A DNA stretch of 64,000 bases from Bilifractor porci (GTDB taxonomy: Bacteria; Bacillota; Clostridia; Lachnospirales; Lachnospiraceae). The position numbers and the translations under genes are program-made. The DNA lies in contig NZ_VUMV01000002.1 of assembly GCF_009696005.1 (NCBI RefSeq), forward strand, positions 310,001-374,000, read 5' to 3'. Below, piece after piece: positions 44,040 through 52,211 of the stretch; position 1 is the first letter of the stretch, and every line of letters begins with the position of its first letter. The notes under the pieces are model-generated. The model was not told the origin of the DNA. It saw nothing but the letters and a program-made list of their open reading frames with translations, and searched no databases.

Positions 44040-44261
44040 ATGAAAAAACCACTAAATTATTGTGTTGTTTGGAAAGAAAATAACCAGAATAGAGAAGAAA
44101 TCATATTTTCCAAAGCAACAGCAGTTGTGCACTATGTGGAACTGATGCATCTGTCGTTTGATGGGAAAAATATGATTTCAGAATTAGCAGTGCTGGCAAT
44201 GTATAAGGATGGATCAAAAAAGGATATAACAAGTAACATCAACAAGTTCTTATACATGTGA
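44040..44261 (+). CDS. Hypothetical protein
   Basis: 73 residues behind GAGGAGGG. A small alpha/beta protein without a recognised domain, in the same operon. Confidence 0.62.
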   Translation: MKKPLNYCVVWKENNQNREEIIFSKATAVVHYVELMHLSFDGKNMISELAVLAMYKDGSKKDITSNINKFLYM

Positions 44262-44273
44262 GGAGGGCTACAC

Positions 44274-44672
44274 ATGAATAAACAGCAACGCAACTATGCG
44301 ATGGCAAAATCGCACTTACAGTTATGTGAGGATAGAGAACACGAGCAAGAAGCCGCCTATATTCGTGACAACGGCATCACCAACGAAGACGGAACGACAC
44401 CGGAAAGAATATGGATGATCGAAGATGAAACCGTATTTGATCTAGCATGTGCCGGTTATGATGGTTCACGCTACGATCTGACAGAAGACACAGCAGAAGC
44501 GCGAAAACAGCTCAGAGCGGCCGAGAATGACCTTATAGATTTTGGACTAGACCTATTGAGAAGGACACACCCAAAACAGGCCGACACACTGGAAGCACAC
44601 AGAAATGACTATAACATCCGGGAAAAGTTGATTGATTTATCCTTTAAGCTGGACACGCGAACAATTAAATAA
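44274..44672 (+). CDS. Hypothetical protein
   Basis: 132 residues behind GAGGAGGG. Helical; NKQQRNYAMAKSHLQLCEDR at the start and LLRRTHPKQADTLEAHRNDY later. Common in Firmicute mobile elements, role unknown. Last gene before the next palindrome promoter. Confidence 0.65.
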   Translation: MNKQQRNYAMAKSHLQLCEDREHEQEAAYIRDNGITNEDGTTPERIWMIEDETVFDLACAGYDGSRYDLTEDTAEARKQLRAAENDLIDFGLDLLRRTHPKQADTLEAHRNDYNIREKLIDLSFKLDTRTIK

Positions 44673-44689
44673 AAGTGTACAAATCATAC

Positions 44690-44703
44690 ATAAGCTAGCA
44701 TAT
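44690..44703. promoter_or_regulatory. Degenerate palindrome operator
   Basis: ATAAGCTAGCATAT, one base off the ATAAGCTAGCTTAT palindrome, 34 nt upstream of the perfect copy. Confidence 0.6.
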
Positions 44704-44724
44704 ATTTTTATGCAGTATTAAGTA

Positions 44725-44753
44725 TTGCAAATGAATATAAGCTAGCTTATAAT
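44725..44753 (+). promoter_or_regulatory. Second identical palindrome-controlled promoter
   Basis: TTGCAA (44725-44730), 17-nt spacer with ATAAGCTAGCTTAT (44737-44750), TATAAT (44748-44753). It is nearly identical to 42472-42500 including flanks, pointing to a duplicated control cassette. Confidence 0.8.
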
Positions 44754-44783
44754 AAGAGTATCAAAAGAAAGGAGATAACAAAA

Positions 44784-45065
44784 ATGAAAGAAAAGAGATA
44801 TTTAGCAATAGGACATTTTAGAGAATCAGAGAATGTGACATGTGTATCTTCTCTCGGATCTTCCATAAAGGATTTTAGGAAAGAATTATCTGGAAATGCT
44901 TTCGTTCCTTACGTTGTAATAACTGAAGAAAAGTTTAACAACATTAAGAACATGGATAGTTTTGATATATTTGAATCAGTAAAAAAGATGACCACAAACT
45001 ATCGTGTTTGGGACATCGTAGCGGACTATATGTCACAATGTTTTGACATCATGGAAAAAAACTGA
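44784..45065 (+). CDS. Hypothetical protein under the second palindrome promoter
   Basis: 93 residues with AAAGGAG upstream. LAIGHFRESENVTCVSSLGS and FDIFESVKKMTTNYRVWDIV. No recognised family. Confidence 0.65.
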   Translation: MKEKRYLAIGHFRESENVTCVSSLGSSIKDFRKELSGNAFVPYVVITEEKFNNIKNMDSFDIFESVKKMTTNYRVWDIVADYMSQCFDIMEKN

Positions 45066-45120
45066 GCAGGGCATAAAAATTAGCTGACCTATCGGCAAGA
45101 CGGGGAGAAGGAGCGAAACA

Positions 45121-45360
45121 ATGTTAGAGGGCGAACAAGTAACAAAATACTTTTCAGATCATCCGGAAAGCGTGAAAGCACTTGAAAAATATAAATATCA
45201 ATTTAAGTTTCCGGAGACGTTCGAACCATGGGAAGAGGTTTATAGACCGCTGACCGTGAACGATATACGTTTTATATCATTCGAAGGATGGGAAGGTCAG
45301 CCAGGCGTTTACGCATGGTATTACCCGATGGGAGCACCGACATATTGCAAAATCGGATGA
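45121..45360 (+). CDS. Hypothetical protein
   Basis: 79 residues; GAAGGAG upstream. Ends abruptly in APTYCKIG; it may be a shortened protein, but no continuation is evident in other frames. Confidence 0.55.
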   Translation: MLEGEQVTKYFSDHPESVKALEKYKYQFKFPETFEPWEEVYRPLTVNDIRFISFEGWEGQPGVYAWYYPMGAPTYCKIG

Positions 45361-45377
45361 CCACAAAAATTTATTTC

Positions 45378-45386
45378 TGGTATAAT
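45378..45386 (+). promoter_or_regulatory. Extended -10 promoter
   Basis: TGGTATAAT with no good -35, directly before a small gene with an AAAGGAGG site. Confidence 0.55.
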
Positions 45387-45404
45387 CAGATAAAGGAGGA
45401 AAAA

Positions 45405-45587
45405 ATGGCGCATTATATTTCTGAGTATAAATACGGTTCCTACCGCGATCATGTTGCGGTATAGGATGACGAGTGTCACCCACTAGTTACTGATTCCCAG
45501 TGGGAGCAGATGCTCCGCGGGGAATCTGTGGAGGATGATGAAGGGTTTGTCTATATCATAGATGATGAACCCGTTGAAAGATGGTAA
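45405..45587 (+). pseudogene. Small gene with in-frame amber stop
   Basis: From ATG 45405 the frame is MAHYISEYKYGSYRDHVAV, then TAG at 45462-45464, then DDECHPLVTDSQWEQMLRGE and onward to TAA 45585. Both parts look like one 60-residue protein. TAG ends other genes here normally (for example terL), so suppression is not expected. Confidence 0.7.
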
Positions 45588-45636
45588 TTATAATTAAACC
45601 CGCCGCGAAGGTTACGAAGGCAGAAAGGGAGAAGTT

Positions 45637-45837
45637 ATGGAAATGACGGTTAGAACACTTATGGAAAGCAATTATGACAGAGACACGAATACTATCACTC
45701 TTATTTTTCATGACGGAGATAACAGGATAATGGCAACCGGAACAGCACCGGAAGGGAGCTTTTCTGATGAGAAATATTTTGATAGGGAGGAAAACATCGA
45801 AGCCTTCCTTAAAGATGCAGAGATTGAGGAAAGATGA
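45637..45837 (+). CDS. Hypothetical protein
   Basis: 66 residues, acidic, NTITLIFHDGDNRIMATGTA. AAAGGGAG upstream. Last gene before a terminator. Confidence 0.6.
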   Translation: MEMTVRTLMESNYDRDTNTITLIFHDGDNRIMATGTAPEGSFSDEKYFDREENIEAFLKDAEIEER

Positions 45838-45845
45838 ATAAATCA

Positions 45846-45873
45846 ATGCCCGGCTTTATGCCGGGTATTTTTT
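45846..45873 (+). terminator. Terminator before the late operon
   Basis: ATGCCCGGC / GCCGGGTAT stem with loop TTTAT and six T. Confidence 0.88.
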
Positions 45874-45874
45874 A

Positions 45875-45883
45875 TGCTATAAT
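45875..45883 (+). promoter_or_regulatory. Extended -10 promoter for terS
   Basis: TGCTATAAT directly after the terminator, without a clear -35. The terS start is 43 nt further on. The lack of a -35 may indicate activator dependence. Confidence 0.6.
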
Positions 45884-45925
45884 TTATGTGGTAATAACAA
45901 CATTTTTAGAAAGGAGCTTGCACCA

Positions 45926-46597
45926 ATGAAAAGAAAGAACATGGAAGGCATACCGGCCACCGGACGCAGGGACAACGGTATGCATCATGCGGAAAAAGTA
46001 GCCGCCGCAGCGCTTAAGCCGCACGATATAACCATATATGACAATAATATAGAACTGTATGCAGACGAATATATCCGGACGCTTCCAGAAGACAGACAGG
46101 ATAAAGTTTACGGCGATGTTTACGCCGTTTCTGGTATGATGCAATACATATATAAACATGTTTTTATGCCACATGAAACGCTTTTATATAACAGCAACAC
46201 GGTTATAGACACGTCAGACGTTAGCTTATTAAGTCATGTGTGGGAAGATTATGCATCAATTTGCTATCGTTACGGCGTTATGCCTACTATATACAGATTT
46301 TGCAAGATGACGGGTATTAGCGTTGACACTATTAATACGTGGATGAACGGAACAGTGAGAAACGCAAGCAGGGCACATTCCGAATTAGCCAAAAGTTGGA
46401 AGGCCGAATGTGAAGCGGCTTTGTGTGATGCAGGAGGAAATCAGACCGTCAAGAGCATATTTTTATTAAAAAGCAAGTATGGCTATGTTGAGACTCCGCA
46501 GCCGGTCCAGGTGGTTAACCCATTAGCGCCCAGGATGACAGCAGAACAGCTCGAAGATTTAATAGATAAAGACACTCCGCAGCTTCCTGATGATTAA
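45926..46597 (+). CDS. terS: Putative terminase small subunit
   Basis: 223 residues. A central HTH-like region (YRFCKMTGISVDTINTWMNG) and a C-terminal PLAPRMTAEQLEDLIDKD tail are typical of Firmicute phage small terminase subunits. Its position before terL agrees. TerS recognises the packaging site and feeds DNA to TerL. Sequence identity to named families is weak. AAAGGAG ribosome site. A strong terminator and iteron element copy B follow. Confidence 0.65.
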   Translation: MKRKNMEGIPATGRRDNGMHHAEKVAAAALKPHDITIYDNNIELYADEYIRTLPEDRQDKVYGDVYAVSGMMQYIYKHVFMPHETLLYNSNTVIDTSDVSLLSHVWEDYASICYRYGVMPTIYRFCKMTGISVDTINTWMNGTVRNASRAHSELAKSWKAECEAALCDAGGNQTVKSIFLLKSKYGYVETPQPVQVVNPLAPRMTAEQLEDLIDKDTPQLPDD

Positions 46598-46833
46598 ATG
46601 TTAATACATATTACATAATTATTTCAAACATATTACATTATCAAACATAACGCCTATATCGTGTCGTCAAATGTGAATTTGACGACATTTTTTTAATTCC
46701 AGGAAAAATGTTTTGCTGTGGGGTGGGAGGGGTGTAAGCAAACGTGTTTTGTCAGGCCGGTTATGTGCTTGAATTCCGAAAAATTAAAAAAAGCACTCAC
46801 TTCATAAAGTAAAACGCACGTCAAAATTGACTC
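46598..46833 (+). other. Intergenic, terminator-bearing spacer after terS
   Basis: No gene. It contains a pair of TATTACATt-type repeats (46608 and 46630), the terminator at 46662-46694 and about 140 nt with no recognised signal before the iteron element. Confidence 0.6.
46662..46694 (+). terminator. Terminator after terS
   Basis: Perfect 11-bp stem TGTCGTCAAAT / ATTTGACGACA, loop GTGA, then seven T. Confidence 0.92.
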
Positions 46834-47162
46834 ATTACACGACATATTACAGGACAACCTGTAATATTACAGGTGCTTATTACAGGACAAAACCCAGTAA
46901 AATCAAGGGGTTTACACTTATTACAGGACATTTTAACTTCTTAGCATTTTAAAAATAAAGTGGTAAGTATTATCTAACTTTCAATAAGAAAAAAGAAAGA
47001 AAAAATATAATATAGTAGTTAATATAGTATTTATCTGTAATAAGTGTAAGTTAAATTTTTAACAATGCCATTCAGCCCTTTATTTATGCGGTCTGCGGGA
47101 TATTACAGGACGGCATTTTTGACCTGTAATTATCCTGTAATAACGTGTAATGAAGTGTAATG
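46834..47162. repeat. Iteron element, copy B
   Basis: Second copy of the element at 18284-18584, same orientation. ATTACAGG at 46846, 46866, 46879, 46920 and 47102, plus ATTACACG at 46834; inverted CCTGTAAT at 46858, 47123 and 47134. The core shares CTTAGCATTTTA, AAAGTGGT, AATAAGAAAAA, a 31-nt identical block containing TAATATAGTAGTTAATATAG, and GTAAGTTAAA. Iteron number and spacing differ slightly from copy A, but the plan is the same. It lies between terS and terL, where a packaging site or late control region would be expected. Confidence 0.85.
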
Positions 47163-47192
47163 TTGACTGTAAGTCCACAATCATACTATAAT
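47163..47192 (+). promoter_or_regulatory. Promoter upstream of terL with GACT-N3-AGTC motif
   Basis: TTGACT (47163-47168), 18-nt spacer, TATAAT (47187-47192). GACTGTAAGTC overlaps the -35, as in the portal promoter at 49204. Confidence 0.72.
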
Positions 47193-47211
47193 TAAGTGAG
47201 GGGGATTCGCC

Positions 47212-47382
47212 ATGGAACTTGGAAAAGCAATGGAAACAGTACAGACAGAGTTAAAGAAAAATGAAGAGTTCAGAAACGCTTTTCTTGCATCGATTAGAAG
47301 TATACTTGTAGAACTTCACGACATAACAGATGATTATGAGTGTGCCCAGAGAATATTGAAGAGAATAGCGGGAGAAGATTAG
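47212..47382 (+). CDS. Small hypothetical protein before terL
   Basis: 56 residues, helical (ELGKAMETVQTELKKNEEFR, then AGED at the end). GAGGGGG upstream. Possibly a small regulator or terminase accessory. Confidence 0.6.
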   Translation: MELGKAMETVQTELKKNEEFRNAFLASIRSILVELHDITDDYECAQRILKRIAGED

Positions 47383-47449
47383 GTGGAAGTCCAACCGCAG
47401 AATGCGTCCGTGACAGTCGGGTCATTGTTTCCTCCTTTCTTTGGCTGTG

Positions 47450-47492
47450 CCCCCGGTCGCTTTAACCTCGTTTACGGCCGGGGGTTGTTTTT
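47450..47492 (+). terminator. Terminator-like hairpin just before terL
   Basis: CCCCCGG / CCGGGGG stem with a 21-nt loop, then TTGTTTTT. No promoter is visible between it and terL at 47519, so terL expression may depend on read-through or antitermination. Confidence 0.75.
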
Positions 47493-47518
47493 AAATTTTC
47501 CGAAAAAACAAAAAAGGC

Positions 47519-49192
47519 ATGAATAACACGATCACACGATACAACAGAATATTGCACGGGCTTTCCAGATACGACATGAAGGATACGAACGTCGAGTGCG
47601 ACATGTATCAGGCGCTGCTGGCTTTCATGGCGGACGGCGGAGCTGACACAGATGAGGGGCGAGAGTTTATACTCAAGTGGTCGAAGTATCTGAAATATTT
47701 TGTTCGGGAGCAGTCCATGAACAATGACCTGTCGAACGACATGTACTGGGGAGTGCTGCTGTTTGAATCAAAGCTGAGAGTGTTTGACAGCTATTGTTTG
47801 TATCTGGAAAAGAACAGGGACGATGACAAGAAGTTCTACGAGCCGCGCAGAAAGCGCTTCCTGTCTTTTGGGCTGGTGCAGAGCATACAAGACCTGCTTG
47901 ATGACAAGATTGATCTGCTCACGATCTCGATGCCGCCCGGTTCGGGTAAATCCACTGCCGGTATATTTCTTCTTTCCGGTGTTATGGGGTGGTGGCCAGA
48001 CATGCCGAACCTTGCGTCTGCTCACTCCGGTATCCTCACACGGTCATTTTACGATGGCGTAGGTCAGATTCTTACAGACCCGTATGAGTACACTTGGAGA
48101 GAGATTTTCCCGGAGGTTGATTTTAATCCCAGGACGGGAATGAACAGCAAGGAGCAAACAATCAACGTTGGGAAGCCGAACCGTTTCAAGTCCCTGACGT
48201 GCCGTGCTATCGGAGCATCACTGACTGGTGCTACCCGTTGCGAGAAAATCCTATACGCCGATGACTTGTGTTCCGGTATTGAGGAAGCCATGAGCAAAGA
48301 GCGTCTGGATAAGCTGTGGCAGACATATAATACAGACTTGAAAACCCGTAAGAAGGACAGGTGTAAAGAGATACACATTGCTACAAGGTGGTCAGTGAAT
48401 GACGTGATCGGGCACTTGCAGAGGGAGCACGAACATGACCCCAGAGCGAGATTTGTTTCTGTGCCTGCTTTTGACGAGAACGGGGAATCGAATTTCGAGT
48501 ACAAATACGGTGTAGGATTCTCCACACAATATTTCAAAGACATGCAGCTCAGCATGGATGACGTTTCGTTCAAGTGTTTGTACATGAACGATCCTATCGA
48601 ACGTGAAGGACTCTTGTATCACGAAGCAGACCTGAAACGTTATCTCACATTGCCAGACAAGAAACCGGACGCAATATGGAGCTGCGCCGATACAAAGAAC
48701 AAGGGTACGGACTATTTCGCGCAGCCGGTACTCTATCAGTATGGTGATGACTACTACATGGTGGATACGATTTGTGACGATAACTCCAACTACGAGGTGC
48801 AGTACGAGAAGTCGGCAAATCTCTTATACATGCACCATGTAGAAGCGGCAAAGTATGAATCCAATAACTCCGGTGATCGTGTGGCCGCTGAAGTGTCAAA
48901 GCGTCTGGAAAAGAAGAAAGGATTCTGCAATATTACGACAGAGTATACCACACAGAACAAAGAGACGAAGATTTATGTCTATGCGCCTTGGGTAAAACAA
49001 CATGTGATCTTTCGTGATAAGTCACTGTATTCACCGAAAGATGACTATGGTAAATTTATGAGTCTGCTCCTCACATACTCTGTAGCCGGGAAGAACACGC
49101 ACGATGATCCACCGGACGTAATGGCTCAGTTTGCCGCATGGAGAACAACGCCACAAGATATACCAACAATCGTTGGTGCAAGGCCGTTTTAG
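47519..49192 (+). CDS. terL: Terminase large subunit
   Basis: 557 residues. The ATPase has Walker A PPGSGKS at about 139-145 and Walker B ILYADDL about 100 residues later. The C-terminal RNase H-like nuclease is marked by SCADTKNKGTDYFA and a final DDPPDVMAQFA. It packages DNA into proheads. The ribosome site is weak (AAAAAAGG). It ends in TAG. Confidence 0.94.
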   Translation: MNNTITRYNRILHGLSRYDMKDTNVECDMYQALLAFMADGGADTDEGREFILKWSKYLKYFVREQSMNNDLSNDMYWGVLLFESKLRVFDSYCLYLEKNRDDDKKFYEPRRKRFLSFGLVQSIQDLLDDKIDLLTISMPPGSGKSTAGIFLLSGVMGWWPDMPNLASAHSGILTRSFYDGVGQILTDPYEYTWREIFPEVDFNPRTGMNSKEQTINVGKPNRFKSLTCRAIGASLTGATRCEKILYADDLCSGIEEAMSKERLDKLWQTYNTDLKTRKKDRCKEIHIATRWSVNDVIGHLQREHEHDPRARFVSVPAFDENGESNFEYKYGVGFSTQYFKDMQLSMDDVSFKCLYMNDPIEREGLLYHEADLKRYLTLPDKKPDAIWSCADTKNKGTDYFAQPVLYQYGDDYYMVDTICDDNSNYEVQYEKSANLLYMHHVEAAKYESNNSGDRVAAEVSKRLEKKKGFCNITTEYTTQNKETKIYVYAPWVKQHVIFRDKSLYSPKDDYGKFMSLLLTYSVAGKNTHDDPPDVMAQFAAWRTTPQDIPTIVGARPF

Positions 49193-49203
49193 TACTTAAA
49201 ATG

Positions 49204-49232
49204 TTGACTGTGAGTCCACTTTTTGCTAAAAT
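49204..49232 (+). promoter_or_regulatory. Portal promoter with GACT-N3-AGTC motif
   Basis: TTGACT (49204-49209), 17-nt spacer, TAAAAT (49227-49232). GACTGTGAGTC overlaps the -35; the flanking GTTGACTG..AGTCCAC is shared with 27145 and 47162. Confidence 0.7.
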
Positions 49233-49279
49233 AGAATAAGAAAACTAGGATAAATTTATAAGATTAGGCGGAGATTTAC

Positions 49280-50875
49280 GTGGCTGACACGACAAACACA
49301 ACTGAAAATGAAACAGTAAAAACTGCCGGTCAGACACAGACCAACGCTGATACCGGTTCGGATATGTATGCGAGAGGTGCAAATCCGTTTCCGTTTCTTA
49401 CCGGTAGAAAAGTAATCTATACAGATTACACCGATGTAAACGCCGGAAACATCCTTGACATCGTGGGAAACACCTTGGCGCTTCATGAAATCAACCGTGA
49501 ACAGATGGTGTATCTCAGACGATATGAAAAAGGACAGCAACCGATCTTTTACCGGATCAAGAAAGTCAGACCGGAAATCAACATTAAAACCTGTATCAAC
49601 TACGCGAAACAGGTTGTAGATTTTAAGGTTGGTTATGAGTTTTCTGCTCCAGTCACGTTCGTGCAGAGAGCGAAAAACGATTTCCGCAAGGCAGACCCGA
49701 ATCAGGATGACAAGCGTGTAGCGGACTTGAATGAGATGCTCTTCGAGCAGGGAAAACCTGCAAAGGACATAGAGCTTGCAACGGATTTCAAGACTACCGG
49801 ACTCGGTTATATGGCCGCGCTTCCGAAGAAGCAGGAGGCAGAGGACGAAATCGCACCGTTTGATCTTCTGGTGCTGAATCCGTTGAATACATATGTGGTA
49901 TACACGAATGATGCATACCGTAGAAAGATTCTCGCTGTCACATATATTTCTCGTAAGGACGGTACAAAGCGGATTACAGCTTATGCCGATGATTATATAT
50001 ATACTATCGAAGCCGGGGAGCTTGTGAGTTCGGAACGAAACATCATAGGAATTATCCCCATTGTGGAGTTCCGGAACAATCGAGACAGACAGGCGGCATT
50101 TGAACCTGCACTTTCTGTCATGGATGCAGCGAACATTTGTAATTCAGACAGGCTGAACGATCTCGCGCAGTTTGTTCAGGCAATCCTATGGTTACACAAT
50201 TGCCGTATTTCAGACAGTCAGGAACAGAAGCTTCGTGACGCAGGGTTCATCCAGACAAACACCACGGCAGACGGTAAGGAAGCTAAAGTTGCGTATGTGT
50301 CCGCAAGTCTGAATCAGTCAGAAACACAGACCATAGCGGATTATCTGGACGCACAGATTTTATCCATCTGCGGAGTGCCGGGAAGAGATTCCGCTTCCGG
50401 TGGGAACACAGGAGCCGCGATCCTTCTTTCAAACGGTTGGCAGCTTGCGGAGACTCAGGCAAAGACCACGGAGGTTACATTCTCAGGTTCAGAGAATGAA
50501 TTGCTCCGTGTGATCTTGGCAATCATCCGCAACACGGAAGGAATGCCGGACGGCTTACAGACGCTGCATCCGTCAGATGTACTGGTGAAGTTCACGAGGA
50601 ACAAGACTTATGACCTCGTTTCCAGAACAACCGCACTTTCTAATCTCATCAATCTGGGAATTGATCCGGAAAAGGCAATTTCCGTTGTAGATATATTCGA
50701 TGACTCACAGCAGGTTACGTTAGATTCCAAAGACAGAATTGATAAGATTCTGTTCAAGGTCGGTCAGATGGCACAACAGGCCATAGCCAACACACAGACA
50801 ACTCCGGTTGACGGTGTGAAGGGAGCCGATGACGTACACGCAGAACAGGGAACAGAGAACGATGCCGCTCAGTAA
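49280..50875 (+). CDS. Portal protein, SPP1 gp6-like
   Basis: 531 residues from a GTG start. NREQMVYLRRYEKGQQPIFY, the INIKTCINYAKQVVDFKVGY segment and SICGVPGRDSASGGNTGAAI match phage portals of the SPP1 gp6 type. It forms the dodecameric DNA gate of the head. The C-terminus is low-complexity Gln-rich. Confidence 0.92.
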   Translation: MADTTNTTENETVKTAGQTQTNADTGSDMYARGANPFPFLTGRKVIYTDYTDVNAGNILDIVGNTLALHEINREQMVYLRRYEKGQQPIFYRIKKVRPEINIKTCINYAKQVVDFKVGYEFSAPVTFVQRAKNDFRKADPNQDDKRVADLNEMLFEQGKPAKDIELATDFKTTGLGYMAALPKKQEAEDEIAPFDLLVLNPLNTYVVYTNDAYRRKILAVTYISRKDGTKRITAYADDYIYTIEAGELVSSERNIIGIIPIVEFRNNRDRQAAFEPALSVMDAANICNSDRLNDLAQFVQAILWLHNCRISDSQEQKLRDAGFIQTNTTADGKEAKVAYVSASLNQSETQTIADYLDAQILSICGVPGRDSASGGNTGAAILLSNGWQLAETQAKTTEVTFSGSENELLRVILAIIRNTEGMPDGLQTLHPSDVLVKFTRNKTYDLVSRTTALSNLINLGIDPEKAISVVDIFDDSQQVTLDSKDRIDKILFKVGQMAQQAIANTQTTPVDGVKGADDVHAEQGTENDAAQ

Positions 50876-51497
50876 GTTAAGTTTTGACGAACTGAACAGA
50901 CCGGAATACGAAGAGTATTTTTCCAAAGTTCGTGTCTCGGATGAAGAGAAGCAGAAGCGTGTGGAAGCGGCCTTGCAGATCGAGGAAGCGGCACTGTTGG
51001 GGTTCTCAACCGTACAGTATGACTATCAGATCAACAAGATGATTAGTTGGTTGAGCTTACAGAAAGCCTTGCATGAGTCATTCAGAAAAGTTGCGAAACA
51101 GTATGTCGATGATGATTTCATGGAAAACCACGTGCGAAACACGGCGCTGAATATCGCACTTACGACTTATCAGAATCTACAGAATAACTACTCAGAAGAT
51201 AGTTATTGGCTATCTGATGACAGAGCCGTGAATATCGCAAAGACAGAATCAAGTGTGATTCTTGACCGTACAGAGTATGCCGAAGCCAAAAGAAAAGGCT
51301 ATAGATACAAACGATGGGACACGGTGATGGACGGAAAAGAACGTGAAACTCATGGAGAAGTAAACGGGCAGATCGTATTAATCGATGAGCCGTTTGAAGT
51401 CGGAGGATGTCTGATGATGCATCCATGTGACGATTCCATGGGGGCAGGGGCGGATGAGGTAGCGAACTGTAGGTGCTCAAGCACATATCTGAAATAA
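50862..51497 (+). CDS. Phage Mu F-like minor head protein
   Basis: 211 residues from ATG 50862, overlapping the portal by 14 nt. The C-terminal MuF domain shows RYKRWDTVMDGKERETHGEV and HPCDDSMGAGADEVANCRC. MuF proteins join the head and are carried into the host. No toxin domain is attached. Confidence 0.9.
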   Translation: MPLSKLSFDELNRPEYEEYFSKVRVSDEEKQKRVEAALQIEEAALLGFSTVQYDYQINKMISWLSLQKALHESFRKVAKQYVDDDFMENHVRNTALNIALTTYQNLQNNYSEDSYWLSDDRAVNIAKTESSVILDRTEYAEAKRKGYRYKRWDTVMDGKERETHGEVNGQIVLIDEPFEVGGCLMMHPCDDSMGAGADEVANCRCSSTYLK

Positions 51498-51597
51498 TCG
51501 CTCACAAGAGCGTTTATATATGCACTAGAGAAAGCGCAAAACAAATATCGCAATACAGTGTAGAGAAACACTTTAATAACGCATAAGGAGAATACAA

Positions 51598-52179
51598 ATG
51601 GCAGACGTTAACAACGATGTGAACAATCAGAGTACAGACGAACAGACTCAGAGTCAGGATCAGAATGACAAAAATAATCAGTCTGTAGAGCAGATGCTTG
51701 CAGAGGTGATGGCAGAAAATAAACGGCTGAAAAAGGCCGTAGATAAAGCCAGTTCCGAAGCGGCGAACTACAAGAAGCAGTTCATGAACACGAAGTCAGA
51801 AGCTGACAAGGCGGCGATTGAGAAAGCTGAAGAAGACGCGAGTATTAGAGAAGAGCTTGAAGAACTTAGGAAAGAGTCAAAAATCAACGGATTTAAGGCA
51901 AATTTCTTGGGTTCCGGGTATTCGGATGATCTTGCACAGAAAGCGGCCGAAGCGATGTATGAGAATAACACAGATGCGTTTTTCCAGTTGCAGAAGCAGT
52001 ATTTATCCGAACACGACAAGGCAGTCAAAGCGAAGCTCATGAAAGACATGCCCGCACCTGCTATTGGAAATGATGATAGCGTCTCCATGACAAAAGAAGA
52101 GTTTGCAAAGCTGGGATACATGGACAGGTTGAAACTGAAACAGGAGCATCCGACCGTATATCATCAGCTTGCCAAATAA
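51598..52179 (+). CDS. Head scaffolding protein
   Basis: 193 residues, acidic Gln/Asn-rich N-terminus, then a long coiled coil (AENKRLKKAVDKASSEAANY), typical of scaffolds encoded just before the capsid gene. It ends with a small C-terminal helix region. GGAG ribosome site. It is expected to be lost during head maturation. Confidence 0.85.
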   Translation: MADVNNDVNNQSTDEQTQSQDQNDKNNQSVEQMLAEVMAENKRLKKAVDKASSEAANYKKQFMNTKSEADKAAIEKAEEDASIREELEELRKESKINGFKANFLGSGYSDDLAQKAAEAMYENNTDAFFQLQKQYLSEHDKAVKAKLMKDMPAPAIGNDDSVSMTKEEFAKLGYMDRLKLKQEHPTVYHQLAK

Positions 52180-52211
52180 TTACCGACTATCCGATTCGAG
52201 GGTAGCCGCTG

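Noticed and set aside
45462-45464. Stop-codon reassignment (TAG read as an amino acid)
   Set aside because: TAG and TGA end many neighbouring genes normally (terL ends in TAG), and another broken gene has TAA, so simple mutations fit better.
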